A stretch of DNA of 54,354 nucleotides from CAYTRP01 sp964625145 (GCA_964625145.1 CAZVAQ010000004.1:1-54354), one strand, 5' to 3'. Shown: positions 9,654 through 18,559, counted from the first letter of the stretch. Numbers and translations: made by a program. Notes: a model not told the origin generated them from the sequence alone.

Positions 9654-9741
9654 GCCGGGATGGCGAAACTGGCAGACGCATGGGACTTAAAATCCCAGGA
9701 TGCTTGGCATCATGCGGGTTCGAGCCCCGCTCCCGGCACCA
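9654..9741 (+). tRNA. tRNA-Leu (anticodon UAA)
   Basis: Class II tRNA of 88 nt including an encoded CCA. The acceptor arm pairs GCCGGGA (9654-9660) with TCCCGGC (9731-9737), followed by discriminator A and CCA. The anticodon stem TGGGA/TCCCA encloses the loop CTTAAAA, reading UAA. A long variable arm precedes the T-arm GCGGGTTCGAGCCCCGC. Discriminator A and the long arm fit leucine. Confidence 0.97.
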
Positions 9742-9847
9742 CCAGACCTGATCATCACACACACCGAAGAAGCAAGACGGCGCCCTGTTGCGGTTGCGAC
9801 CGCCTGGCGGCGTGCAGCATCCTTACACGACTTGATTCAATCAATGG

Positions 9848-9883
9848 CCGGCGGTGCTCACGATGAGGGCACGCCGGTTTTTT
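9848..9883 (+). terminator. Intrinsic terminator or attenuator between tRNA-Leu and the dehydrogenase gene
   Basis: The hairpin pairs CCGGCGgTGC (9848-9857, one bulged G) with GCACGCCGG (9869-9877) and is followed by six T residues. It ends only 15 nt before the ATG at 9899. It can terminate tRNA-Leu transcripts, or act as a leader attenuator for the next operon. Confidence 0.8.
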
Positions 9884-9898
9884 CCGAAAGAGCACCCC

Positions 9899-11197
9899 AT
9901 GAAACCCGTGGACGCGATCCTGTTGGGAGCTGGTCAACGAGGGTCGGAAGCAGTCGGGGCATACGCCCTGCACCGGCCCGACAAGCTGCGCTTTGTGGCC
10001 GTCGCCGAACCAAATGAAGCGCGGCGGAATCACTTTGCCGAGAATCACGCGATTCCGCCCGAGAACCGATTTGCCGATTGGCGGGATATCCTGTTCCGGC
10101 CGCGCATGGCCGAAGCATGTTTCAATGCAACACAGGACAGGACACATCACGAGTCCGCAATCGCCGCGCTGGATGCCGGGTACCATTTGTTCCTGGAAAA
10201 GCCGATGGCGCACACTCCGGCAGGGTGCGTGGCAATTGCCGATCATGCGCGCGCGAACAAGCGACTGCTACAGATTTGCCATCCGCTGCGCTACTCGCCC
10301 TTCTACACGAAGGTGAAGAGCCTGCTGGATTCCGGCGCCATCGGTTCGATCCTGTCCATCAACATGGTGGAAAACGTCGCGTTTTGGCACTTCGCGCACA
10401 GCTACGTCCGCGGCAATTGGCGTCGCGTGGAGGATTCGGGCCCAACGATCCTGACGAAGTGTTGCCATGACATGGATGCCGCGACTTGGCTGGTGGACAG
10501 CAAGGTGCGGCGCGTGTCGTCCGTCGGGTCGTTGCGCTACTTCAAGGAGGAGAACGCTCCCACCGGGGCTCCCGCGCGATGCACGGATGGGTGCCCGGCG
10601 GAGAAGACATGCCCCTACTTCGCTCCGGCGTTCTATCTCGGTCCAGCCGGAAGATATTGGCCGATCACGCAGGGCATGGTAGCGCCCACCGATGAGGCGC
10701 GCCTGCATGCACTGAAGACGGAGCAATACGGACGCTGCGTCTACCGCTGCGACAACACGGCCGTGGACAATCAGGGCGTGTTGGCCGAGTTCGAGAACGA
10801 CGTGGTGTTCAGCTTCAGCCTGATTGCGAACTCGGTGAGTTGCTTCCGCACGATCAGGATCATTGGATCCGATGGCGAGTTGAATGGCAACATCGAGAAG
10901 AACGAGATCCGCATCACACGGTTTGACCAAGGGTTTCATGACGAGGCGACGCACGTGGTGCACCAGACACCCGAAGGGATCGGAGGCCATTCCGGCGGCG
11001 ATGCGGGCGTGATAACCAATTTCGTGCGCCTCGTTCGCGAAGAGGACTACGCTTCCATGCAGAAGTCGCTGGATATCGCCGTCGAGGGCCACCTGCTTTC
11101 CTTCGCGGCAGAGAAGGCCCGCCACGAAGGGTGCGTCCTGTCGATGGCTGAGTACCGCGACCAAATGTCGCAACAGGCCCGGGAGCTTGCGTCATGA
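9899..11197 (+). CDS. Gfo/Idh/MocA family NAD(P)-dependent oxidoreductase
   Basis: A 432-residue dehydrogenase of the sugar/inositol family. ATG 9899 begins MKPVDAILLGAGQRG, placing the Rossmann glycine motif within the first 15 residues; the earlier in-frame ATG at 9854 lies inside the terminator hairpin. The family's EKP motif appears in FLEKPMAHTPAG, and the second domain has the catalytic-type sequence KCCHDMDAATWLV. A cysteine cluster, CTDGCPAEKTCPYFAP, follows and is typical of a subfamily common in Planctomycetes and Bacteroidetes; a metal-binding role is inferred only. The stop overlaps the start of the GH20 gene (ATGA), suggesting joint action on a hexosamine or other sugar. Substrate unknown. 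Confidence 0.88.
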   Translation: MKPVDAILLGAGQRGSEAVGAYALHRPDKLRFVAVAEPNEARRNHFAENHAIPPENRFADWRDILFRPRMAEACFNATQDRTHHESAIAALDAGYHLFLEKPMAHTPAGCVAIADHARANKRLLQICHPLRYSPFYTKVKSLLDSGAIGSILSINMVENVAFWHFAHSYVRGNWRRVEDSGPTILTKCCHDMDAATWLVDSKVRRVSSVGSLRYFKEENAPTGAPARCTDGCPAEKTCPYFAPAFYLGPAGRYWPITQGMVAPTDEARLHALKTEQYGRCVYRCDNTAVDNQGVLAEFENDVVFSFSLIANSVSCFRTIRIIGSDGELNGNIEKNEIRITRFDQGFHDEATHVVHQTPEGIGGHSGGDAGVITNFVRLVREEDYASMQKSLDIAVEGHLLSFAAEKARHEGCVLSMAEYRDQMSQQARELAS

Positions 11198-14106
11198 CAG
11201 AATGCGGTTACCTTGCACAAAGCCTGCGAAGGGTGGTCGCGATCATGACACTGGCTTCGACAACGGCCCTGTACGCCGGTGAGGCCAGCCACGCGGAAGT
11301 CAATGCCGAGTACGCCGACTTGCGCGTCGGCGATCTGCATCTTTACTATGCGCCGGGGCCGGGAGGCTCGCTGCAGGCGTTCGACATTCCTGTCCTGAAC
11401 ACAAGCCTGATCGCCGTGGTGACGCCGGGATGGGGAAGCCAGTACTATGTGACAGAGCACAACGTGACCCTGTTGCGCGACGCACGCGTTGAGGAAGTCG
11501 ACGGCGGGAAACGGCTCGTCATCCGGCACGAACTTGACAACGAGATTGCTTCGCCCTTCACCGCGACGGAGACGCATGCGTTGTTGCCGGAGAATGTGTA
11601 TCGCGTGACGCTGGATTTCGAGTTCGCCAGCGATGACCCGGCAGTCCTGGAATGGCGCGTTGGTGGCATGAATCCCAACCTTGCCGCCGGTGTGCCGTTC
11701 GTTGCCAGTTATCCGGATCATGAGATCGCCTGCCAGATCCCATATGAAGCGCCCGGGCCCGGTGTTGAGGAATCGACCGTGGCGCGCCGCTTCGACAAGC
11801 TCCTCCTCCAGTCCCCCATCGGCGACATCATCATCGAGTCGAACGCAAGGGATGACCTTGTCCTGCTGGACTATCGCAAGAACCAGTACGCCATGGACAG
11901 CAACCCGATGTTCTGGTTTGGCTATCTGGAACGGCCCATCCCTGCGCGGGAGAAGTTGCATTACGAATTCACCATGCGGCTGCCGGAGAAGCTGTCCGCG
12001 GAGGCCATCAACGCTGGGGCCCTCAAGGTGGAATCCGCCATTTCCGATGCAGAAGTGGTGCGCATTCCAACGACGAAGCGCGACTACATCATCCCGAAGC
12101 CGAAAGAACTAGCCTATCTTGATGAGCATGTTCCGCTGAAGGATCCCGTCACCATCTATGTCGGCCCCGACGCGGGCGCCGGGATCATGACAGCGGCGGA
12201 GTTTCTCGCGCGCGATCTGGAGGACATTTACGAACTGCGCTCGCAGGTGATCGCCGACGAACTGCCGACATCCATTCCATCGGGCGCGATCCTGCTTGGC
12301 GAATTAGGCCGCTGGTCGCTTCCGCAGGAACTCATCGCAAAGGACGGCCTAGTCATCCCAGATCATCGCGAAGGGTACGCTCTTTCCGCAGGCAACGGCC
12401 ACGTCGCCATCGCCGCCAACACCGAGCAGGGCGTGTTCTATGGCGTGACGACGCTCGTGCAACTCATCAGCTTTGGCGAAGGCGCCATTGGAGTCCGCGG
12501 CGCGCGGATCGTGGACTATCCGTCGCTGGACTTTCGCGGAATACATGCGCTGTCCGGACGCCACGCTGGCGGACAAATCTCGAAGGCAGTGCGCGAGTTG
12601 CTCGCCCGCTACAAGTTGAACTCCTTCATTTGGGAGTCCCAGTACATCGTGTGGGACAGCTGCCCGGAGCTGGAACATCCCGAGTTTGGCATGGCCAAGG
12701 ATGACGCGCGCCTGGTGGTCGATGCGGCGTCGCGGTACTTTGTTGATCTGATCCCACTGATCCAATCGCTGGGGCACAGCGAATGGATCTTCACGAACGG
12801 CCACAACCTCGACATCGCAGAAGATCCGGATATGCCGTACGCGTACAGCCCAACGAACCCGCGCACGTACGATTTCATTTTCTCCGTGTATCAGGAAGCG
12901 CTGGACTTCTTCCAACCGAAGGGATTCCACATCGGCCACGATGAAGTGACCATGCGCGGGCGCTTCCCATATCGCAGTCGCGAGAGCGGCATGTCCGCGA
13001 CGGATCTGATCCTGATGGACACGATCAAGCTCAACGATTGGTTCCGCGAGCGCGGCGTGAAGGTGCATTTGTGGGGCGACATGTTCCTGCACACGTCGGA
13101 AGCGGCCGATGCCACCTTTGCGCCATCACCGGAAGAAGCCGCCGAACGCCGCGCGCGCCTGCCCAAGGACATGACCATCGTCGATTGGCATTACAAGCCC
13201 GTCACGCCTGCCGAATATACGTCCATCCCCTTGTGGCGTCTCCAAGGGTTTGACGTCATCGGCGCCGGATGGTACACACCGGCAAACATTCATCAACTTG
13301 CGCTGGCCTGCATCGAAGCGGGCGCAAAGGGATACCTGCAAACAACCTGGGCAGGTTTCAACTTTGCCATCGATGACAATGAAGCGTCCTGGTACCAGTA
13401 TTGGACCTACATCCTGGCCGCGCACTATGCGTGGTCCGGTGATGAACGCGAACCGGCCGATCTGCCGTTCAATGCCAAGGACGAATTCATCCGCACCTGG
13501 TTCCGCACGAAGCCACTGCTGACGGAGAAGCGCGGTGCCTTCCTCGACCTGACCGCTGCCTTCAACCGCGCAGTGGTCGATCCCGATGGCAGCGAGTGGC
13601 TTGGCTACGGGCCGTTGAATGACTTCCGCTCGCTTCCGGAAGGAACGCGCCGCATGGGGAGCACAGTCTTCCACCTGCCCGACACCGCCAATGGTAAGCG
13701 CGCGGTCCACTTGCACGGAAGGATGAACGCGCCCGGCGAGTATCCGGAAAGCGCCGAACTGCAACTCGATGGACTTGTTGCATCCGGGCTGCACTTCCTG
13801 GTCACGACCAACTTCCCCACGCGCGAGCATGCCGTGGTTGGTCAGGTTGTCGTGAACTATGCCGACGGCACGCACGCAGAGCTCGCGCTCGAATACGGCC
13901 GCAATATCTTTGCCGTCACCGAAAGCCGCGCCGGCGCCACCACGCCCATCGCGTGGGAAGGTCAATCTGCCGCGGGGACCGCGTTGCGATTGTGGGACCT
14001 CGGCTGGGAGAACCCCGCGCCCGAAAAGCCCATCGACTCCATCCGCCTGCAAAGCGCCGGCACCGAAGCCGCGCCCATCTTGTTTGCGGTGACCGCGGTG
14101 TATTGA
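11194..14106 (+). CDS. Secreted GH20-type beta-N-acetylhexosaminidase-like glycoside hydrolase
   Basis: A 970-residue enzyme with a signal-peptide-like N-terminus (about residues 8-34). After a unique N-terminal region of about 280 residues comes a GH20b-like domain (about 295-440: IPKPKELAYL, AGNGHVAIAANTEQGVFYG). The TIM-barrel follows from DYPSLDFRGIHALSG. The catalytic Asp-Glu pair of GH20 lies in HIGHDEV (Asp583-Glu584), and HLWGDMFLH and DWHY follow as barrel strands. About 170 further C-terminal residues look like a beta-sandwich. GH20 releases terminal GlcNAc or GalNAc by substrate-assisted catalysis. Overlap with the upstream dehydrogenase suggests a two-gene sugar-processing unit. 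Exact substrate is not determined. Confidence 0.85.
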   Translation: MTECGYLAQSLRRVVAIMTLASTTALYAGEASHAEVNAEYADLRVGDLHLYYAPGPGGSLQAFDIPVLNTSLIAVVTPGWGSQYYVTEHNVTLLRDARVEEVDGGKRLVIRHELDNEIASPFTATETHALLPENVYRVTLDFEFASDDPAVLEWRVGGMNPNLAAGVPFVASYPDHEIACQIPYEAPGPGVEESTVARRFDKLLLQSPIGDIIIESNARDDLVLLDYRKNQYAMDSNPMFWFGYLERPIPAREKLHYEFTMRLPEKLSAEAINAGALKVESAISDAEVVRIPTTKRDYIIPKPKELAYLDEHVPLKDPVTIYVGPDAGAGIMTAAEFLARDLEDIYELRSQVIADELPTSIPSGAILLGELGRWSLPQELIAKDGLVIPDHREGYALSAGNGHVAIAANTEQGVFYGVTTLVQLISFGEGAIGVRGARIVDYPSLDFRGIHALSGRHAGGQISKAVRELLARYKLNSFIWESQYIVWDSCPELEHPEFGMAKDDARLVVDAASRYFVDLIPLIQSLGHSEWIFTNGHNLDIAEDPDMPYAYSPTNPRTYDFIFSVYQEALDFFQPKGFHIGHDEVTMRGRFPYRSRESGMSATDLILMDTIKLNDWFRERGVKVHLWGDMFLHTSEAADATFAPSPEEAAERRARLPKDMTIVDWHYKPVTPAEYTSIPLWRLQGFDVIGAGWYTPANIHQLALACIEAGAKGYLQTTWAGFNFAIDDNEASWYQYWTYILAAHYAWSGDEREPADLPFNAKDEFIRTWFRTKPLLTEKRGAFLDLTAAFNRAVVDPDGSEWLGYGPLNDFRSLPEGTRRMGSTVFHLPDTANGKRAVHLHGRMNAPGEYPESAELQLDGLVASGLHFLVTTNFPTREHAVVGQVVVNYADGTHAELALEYGRNIFAVTESRAGATTPIAWEGQSAAGTALRLWDLGWENPAPEKPIDSIRLQSAGTEAAPILFAVTAVY

Positions 14107-14215
14107 AGAGTGCACAATCCACGGCAAGGGGCAAATCCGCCCTTGCCACCCTTGCGCCGCGCATTTGAGCCCATTGTGGAGTTCACGCCAAGCCGACAGG
14201 ACATCCATCACCACA

Positions 14216-15013
14216 ATGACCTACGGCCGATGGTTTTACCGGAGCAGGCGAAAGTGGGTCGTTGCCGCTGCCCATGCGCTGCTACCAACCATCCTCGGAA
14301 TCGCACCTGTCCGATCCATCGCCGATGTGGGATGCGGCACGGGACTGTGGGTAAAAGCCGTCCTTGATCGTGGTATTGATGCCGTCGGAATCGACGGTCC
14401 ATGGGTTGCGCCGGAGGATCTGGAGGTCGATCGGGCGCATTTCATTACCGCCGATCTTGGAGGCATGTGGGACCTCGGCCGCCGGTTTGACATGGCCATG
14501 TCCCTCGAGGTGGGCGAGCATCTACCTCCCGCCGCGGCGCGGCGCTTTGTCGATCAACTGACCAGCCTCGCGCCAGTGGTTGTCTTCTCAGCCGCCATCC
14601 CCGGCCAAGGGGGGCAGTGCCACGTCAACGAGCAGTGGCCATCCTATTGGATCGACCTGTTCAGCCAAGCCGGCTTCCAAGTCTTCGATATCCTGCGCCC
14701 GCACATCTGGCGCGACGAACAAATCCCCTACTGGTACCGCCAGAACATCCTCGTTTTTGCATCGCGTCAGGAGCCGCAGTTACTCGAGTCCCTCGCGGCC
14801 AAGCGCGCTCTGGGAGATTTTAGCGGCGCCAGCCTCGTCCATCCCGAACACTCTCTGCGGGCGATCCAATTCCCGGGCCTTGGTGCCTTGGCGCGCGCCC
14901 TCCCCTTTGCCTTCGTCCGCACGATTGCTGCGCTGCCGAGCCTTGGGCGAGGCAAGGAGCCGGAGCCGCTTTCCCGGCGCGCCTTGGACAAACCCTACAC
15001 CGAACCCCTTTGA
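14216..15013 (+). CDS. Class I SAM-dependent methyltransferase
   Basis: About 265 residues from ATG 14216. A TTG at 14165 in the same frame could add 17 residues, and neither start has a strong Shine-Dalgarno, so the start is uncertain. The SAM-binding motif I is ADVGCGTGLWVKAVLDRG, followed by an acidic strand end (VGIDG) and the motif-IV-like MAMSLEVGEHL, then PGQGGQCHVNEQWPSYW. This pattern occurs in small-molecule or glycan methyltransferases of the Methyltransf_11/23 type. The C-terminal 70 residues are basic and hydrophobic. It follows the GH20 gene by 109 nt and precedes tRNA-Gly. Substrate unknown. Confidence 0.8.
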   Translation: MTYGRWFYRSRRKWVVAAAHALLPTILGIAPVRSIADVGCGTGLWVKAVLDRGIDAVGIDGPWVAPEDLEVDRAHFITADLGGMWDLGRRFDMAMSLEVGEHLPPAAARRFVDQLTSLAPVVVFSAAIPGQGGQCHVNEQWPSYWIDLFSQAGFQVFDILRPHIWRDEQIPYWYRQNILVFASRQEPQLLESLAAKRALGDFSGASLVHPEHSLRAIQFPGLGALARALPFAFVRTIAALPSLGRGKEPEPLSRRALDKPYTEPL

Positions 15014-15078
15014 TTCAGCAAATTGCGATTCGCCGTTGACCGCCACCACCCCCATCCCCCAAACATCCCCCGCTGCGG

Positions 15079-15154
15079 GCGAGAGTAGCTCAGTTGGTAG
15101 AGCTTCAGCCTTCCAAGCTGAATGTCGCGGGTTCGAGTCCCGTCTCTCGCTCCA
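15079..15154 (+). tRNA. tRNA-Gly (anticodon UCC)
   Basis: A 76-nt tRNA with encoded CCA. The acceptor arm pairs GCGAGAG (15079-15085) with CTCTCGC (15144-15150), then T and CCA. The anticodon stem TCAGC/GCTGA encloses CTTCCAA, reading UCC. The T-arm is CGGGTTCGAGTCCCG. It lies just downstream of the 3' end of the convergent threonine aldolase gene, whose product is glycine; I treat that as coincidence. Confidence 0.97.
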
Positions 15155-15175
15155 CTTCTTTTCACAGATTAAGAT

Positions 15176-16267
15176 CTACAATCGGCTCTCCATCGCCACG
15201 CGGGTGCGGCGGAGGATTTCCTCGATGATTTCGGGGGTGTGGTGGTAGCTGGTCACCATGCGGACTTGGTAGGGGGGGCGGGGACTGGCGAGGACGCCGT
15301 GTTGTTCGAGAAGGGTCAGGAACTCGCGGTTGGAGAGGCCGGACTTGCGATGGTCGAGGTAGATCATGTTGCTTTCGACGGTGTGCATGTCGACGTAGAG
15401 GCCGGGGATCTGGTTCATGCCTTCGGCCAGGCGCCGGGCGCTCTTGTGGTCGTCGAGCAGGCGCTGGACGTTGTTTTCCAAGGCGTGGATGCCAGCTGCG
15501 GCGATGATGCCGGCCTGGCGCATGCCGCCGCCGAGGCGCTTGCGGTTGCGGTCGGCTTCGGCGATGAATTCCTTCGATCCGCAGAGCATTGATCCCAAAG
15601 GACATCCAAGGCCTTTGCTGAGGCAAAACATGAGCGAGTCTGCCTTCTCCGTATAGGCCGAAACGGGGACGCCGGCGGCGAGGGCGGCGTTGAAGATTCG
15701 CGCGCCGTCGATGTGAACCTTCAGGCCGTGGTCGTGGGCGACCTCGCACAGTTCGTTGTGGAGCTCCAAAGGCAACACGCGGCCGCCACTGCGGTTGTGG
15801 GTGTTCTCCAGGCAGAGGACCTTGGGCCGCGGGTAATGAAGGTTGGGGCTGCGGATGGCTTCGCGCAGGGCGTGGGAGTCCATCATGCCCTCCGGGCAGG
15901 GGACAGGCATGGGCATGAGTCCGGCGATGTTGGCGATGTTGCCGACTTCATAGTAGAAGATGTGCGAGTCGAGATCGAGAAGGACCTCGTCGCCCGGTTG
16001 GGCCAGGGTCATCAGCGCGATCAGGTTGCCCATGGTGCCGCTGAGGACGAGGAGGGCGGCCTCCATGCCGGTCATTTCCGCGGCCATTTCCTGCAGGCGG
16101 TTGACGGTAGGGTCTTCGCCATAGGTGTCGTCGCCCAGCTCGGCTTCCGCGATGGCGCGGCGCATCTCCGGCGTGGGAAGCGTCTGGGTGTCGCTGCGGA
16201 TGTTGATGTAGCGGGGGAACGAGCCGGTTTCGGCGTGTTGCGCGCTCTCAGGATGGCTGACGGTCAT
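15176..16267 (-). CDS. ltaE: Low-specificity L-threonine aldolase
   Basis: PLP enzyme splitting threonine or allo-threonine into glycine and acetaldehyde. I start at ATG 16267 (363 residues), with GGAG 10 nt upstream; a longer in-frame reading to 16441 adds sequence unlike the family. Seen: NIRSDTQTLPTPEMRRA at the N-terminus, GDDTYGEDPTVNRLQE, the cofactor aspartate in HIDGARIFNAA, the PLP lysine in CLSKGLGCPLGSML, and RKRLGGGMRQAG. All are family hallmarks. It lies just downstream of tRNA-Gly, on the opposite strand. The final DNA of the gene reads close to the tRNA, leaving 21 nt between them. Confidence 0.92.
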   Translation of the reverse strand: MTVSHPESAQHAETGSFPRYINIRSDTQTLPTPEMRRAIAEAELGDDTYGEDPTVNRLQEMAAEMTGMEAALLVLSGTMGNLIALMTLAQPGDEVLLDLDSHIFYYEVGNIANIAGLMPMPVPCPEGMMDSHALREAIRSPNLHYPRPKVLCLENTHNRSGGRVLPLELHNELCEVAHDHGLKVHIDGARIFNAALAAGVPVSAYTEKADSLMFCLSKGLGCPLGSMLCGSKEFIAEADRNRKRLGGGMRQAGIIAAAGIHALENNVQRLLDDHKSARRLAEGMNQIPGLYVDMHTVESNMIYLDHRKSGLSNREFLTLLEQHGVLASPRPPYQVRMVTSYHHTPEIIEEILRRTRVAMESRL

Positions 16268-16491
16268 GGGGCGGGTGCTCCGTGGGTTGGTTGACGGGGT
16301 GAATGATATGGCGCAGGTCGAGGGCGGGCGCGAGGCAAAGATGCGTGGGAAGAGTGAAGAGGGAAGAATGAAATGGCACGAATGGACCCGGCTTCGGATA
16401 GTGTACCGAACCATCTGTAAATTGCGCCGGTGAGGGGTCACCGGTTTTCCTTGGGTTTGTCCGCCAAGACCAACCTTGAGGAGACAGTCCG

Positions 16492-16668
16492 ATGACCCCG
16501 AAGAGAGTGATCACGGAGGAGCGCCCGTCGCCAAGGCTGTTTGTGGAGCCGGGCCTGTTGAAGGAGATGATTCAGGTGTGTGTGCAGGAGATGCTTGAGG
16601 AGGAGGTGTCGCGCCATCTGGGCGCGGGCCCCTATGAGCGCAGTGCCGCTCGTCAGGGGCGGCGCAAC
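16492..16668 (+). pseudogene. N-terminal remnant of an IS256-family (mutator) transposase
   Basis: The first 59 codons read like the start of an IS256-type transposase: LLKEMIQVCVQEMLEEEVSR, then HLGAGPYERSAARQGRRN, the conserved L-G-A-x-x-Y-E-R-x-x-x-R-x-G-x-R-N element. At this point intact transposases continue with G-Y and a long catalytic DDE domain, but here the reading changes to unrelated sequence. It is therefore a truncated fossil. No terminal inverted repeats or target duplications could be recognised. Confidence 0.72.
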
Positions 16669-17153
16669 AGCACACATGATTCGCCTGTTGTGTCGCCCTC
16701 GCAAGGGGGACTTGGTTATTCTGCCTTCCTACCATGGGTTCCGCTTCGCTTCACCCATGGCTACTCGAATGTCGCGCTCCGCGCTGGCAAGCTGGCGATG
16801 CCCAATGCGAATGAATTTGTCGAATGCATTTCCTCGGCAAGTGCAGGCCGCAGCCCATTCAGTCTATGTCATTTCGCGAAGTGCCAAATACACTTGCTTG
16901 CGCTTTCTCGGCGGGAAGCTTGCTTCCGCCGCTGCAGTCGCATGAAGGCAGGCTCAAGCTCTCGTACATGAGATCCACGATTGATGGAGGTCTTGAGTGA
17001 TTCGCACTGGCGGGCGCCCCTCGAAGCAAGCTTCGATGGGCAAAGCATCGTCCGCAAGACGGCCGCATTCCACAGCCGCGCAGGGCTTTGTACTTGGTTT
17101 TGGGGTGGCTGCGTGGTAGGCCGGGTCACCATGTTTGTGTGAGGGGGATGCAC
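16669..17153. other. Gene-free spacer downstream of the transposase remnant
   Basis: About 485 nt with no convincing gene. It holds the hairpin at 16732-16760, and then short stretches of alternating purine-rich and GC-rich sequence that read as fragmentary, low-quality frames on both strands. Together with the transposase remnant this looks like a decayed insertion site. The last 13 nt contain the Shine-Dalgarno of the phosphoribosyltransferase. Confidence 0.5.
16732..16760. repeat. Perfect inverted repeat (8-bp stem) in the decayed IS region
   Basis: CCATGGGT (16732-16739) and ACCCATGG (16753-16760) flank a 13-nt spacer that includes GCTTCGC. The arrangement resembles the short GGGT...ACCC hairpins scattered in Planctomycetes-like genomes, which suggests a REP-like mobile hairpin. 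Only one copy is present in this window. Confidence 0.55.
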
Positions 17154-17813
17154 ATGTTCCAGCAGTTTCGCGATCGTCGCGATGCGGGTCGGTCGTTAGC
17201 CCGGTTGTTGACGCAGTATCGCGGGCATCCGCGCGCGATTGTGTTGGCATTGCCGCGTGGCGGGGTGCCGGTGGGCTATGAGGTGGCGCAGGCGTTGCAG
17301 TTGCCGATGGATGTCTTTGTCGTGCGGAAGCTAGGCGTGCCGGGGCAGGAGGAGTTGGCACTTGGGGCGATCGCCTCTGGCGGGCACCGGGTGATCAATG
17401 TTCAGTTGGTGGAGATGCTGGGTCTGGCGCCGGAGGTGGTCGATTCCATCGCCGAGCGCGAAGGGCGGGAGTTGGCTCGTCGCGAACGGGTATACCGTGG
17501 CGACCGGCCGGAGGTGGAGCTGCGCGATCGGGTGGTGATCTTGGTGGATGACGGATTGGCCACGGGTTCAACGATGCGCGTGGCGGTGGAGGCGGCGCGC
17601 GCGGGCGATGCGGCGCGCGTGATCGTCGCCGTGCCGGTCGCGCCCATGGACACGATGGCACTGATGAGGGAGGATGCCGACGAGGTTGTGGCGTGCCTGA
17701 CCCCACGGGATTTTATGGCCGTGGGGGAATGGTACGCCAATTTTGGCCAGACGAGGGATGAGGAGGTTGTGGAGTTGCTGAACCGGGCGGAGCGGTTCGA
17801 GCGAACGGCTTGA
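17154..17813 (+). CDS. Phosphoribosyltransferase-domain protein
   Basis: A 219-residue protein of the type I PRTase fold. The start at ATG 17154 has GAGGGGG (17141-17147) 6 nt upstream; a second ATG at 17148 lies too close to that site. The PRPP-binding motif VVILVDDGLATGSTM is clear, and the N-terminal substrate region reads ALPRGGVPVGYEVAQAL, followed by VFVVRKLGVPGQEELALGAI. This is the pattern of stand-alone PRTases often linked to hydrolases and of unknown substrate. Typical salvage enzymes (Apt, Hpt, Upp) differ around the hood region. A strong terminator follows. Its position next to a decayed transposase hints at an accessory locus, though codon use looks like the neighbours. Confidence 0.87.
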   Translation: MFQQFRDRRDAGRSLARLLTQYRGHPRAIVLALPRGGVPVGYEVAQALQLPMDVFVVRKLGVPGQEELALGAIASGGHRVINVQLVEMLGLAPEVVDSIAEREGRELARRERVYRGDRPEVELRDRVVILVDDGLATGSTMRVAVEAARAGDAARVIVAVPVAPMDTMALMREDADEVVACLTPRDFMAVGEWYANFGQTRDEEVVELLNRAERFERTA

Positions 17814-17830
17814 GAGTGAGATGATGGACT

Positions 17831-17862
17831 TTGGCGACGGCCTTTCGGGAGGCCGCCGCCAA
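17831..17862 (+). terminator. Intrinsic terminator after the phosphoribosyltransferase gene
   Basis: A 13-bp stem (TTGGCGACGGCCT with AGGCCGCCGCCAA, one mismatch) encloses TTCGGG and is followed by GTTTCG. It sits between convergent genes and may serve both; the U-tract is short. Confidence 0.72.
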
Positions 17863-17872
17863 GTTTCGCTAG

Positions 17873-18559
17873 CTAGCCGTTATTGGTGCCGATGTCCTCG
17901 GCGCTCAGATTTGTCCGGATGATCTGTCCAAGTGATATGGTCCCATTGCTGGGATCGTAGACGGTGATACCTTCAGCACCCAAAAAGCGGTGATCTGTTA
18001 CATCTGGACCGACCGAATTGAGCGCCCACGCGATCGTTCCCGTATTTGAGGTGAATCTTGCCCAATTCGTGTCGCGGTCCAATCCGGCTGTTAGACTGGC
18101 AAGATCCCTGTTGAGTGCCGCATAGTCGAATGTTATGGGATTGATGATGGCACCAGACGCGACTGCCCCCTCCCTGTACGCGACAGTCCCCGCCATTCCA
18201 CCACGAGCCAATGGGATAGCAAATGAGTCCTCCGGCAACGCCGAGAGGTGTGCTACCGGGGTTGTCAAGTACTTGAGTCGGCCGACAAACGTCTGAAGGT
18301 GTTCCTTGCGAGCAATTCGATCTATATAATAGTGGCTGTAGTCCGGTGGATAGCGGTTATTGTCGACGGAGTAGGACTCCAACGCTGTTGCGACCGTCCG
18401 CATGTCGCCTTTCGTCCGCGAGACCTTTGCCCGAATCTGTGCCTCCAGGAAATTCGGCACGGCGATGGCCGCGAGGATGGCGATGATGGCCACAACAATC
18501 AGCAGCTCGATCAGCGTGAAGGCACGTGGTGTGTCTGTGTTGGGGGTGCACTGTCTCAT
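17873..18559 (-). CDS. Type IV pilin / general secretion prepilin-like protein
   Basis: A 228-residue prepilin. ATG 18559 yields a short basic leader and the class III cleavage motif RAFTLIELLIVVAIIAILAA, with Glu at position 5 of the mature protein. The next helix reads VPNFLEAQIRAKVSRTKGDM, a style common in Sumerlaeota, Hydrogenedentota and related uncultured phyla, where many paralogues occur per genome. The rest contains SYSVDNNRYPPDY, as in pseudopilins with a short spacer helix, then a variable globular domain. No assembly ATPase or peptidase gene is near. It may be a lone pilin that uses machinery encoded elsewhere; a role in attachment or secretion is inference. Confidence 0.85.
   Translation of the reverse strand: MRQCTPNTDTPRAFTLIELLIVVAIIAILAAIAVPNFLEAQIRAKVSRTKGDMRTVATALESYSVDNNRYPPDYSHYYIDRIARKEHLQTFVGRLKYLTTPVAHLSALPEDSFAIPLARGGMAGTVAYREGAVASGAIINPITFDYAALNRDLASLTAGLDRDTNWARFTSNTGTIAWALNSVGPDVTDHRFLGAEGITVYDPSNGTISLGQIIRTNLSAEDIGTNNG

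Noticed and set aside
15155..15175. Glycine-responsive control linking tRNA-Gly and threonine aldolase
   Set aside because: The genes are convergent and the 21-nt spacer has no room for a riboswitch; adjacency is treated as chance.
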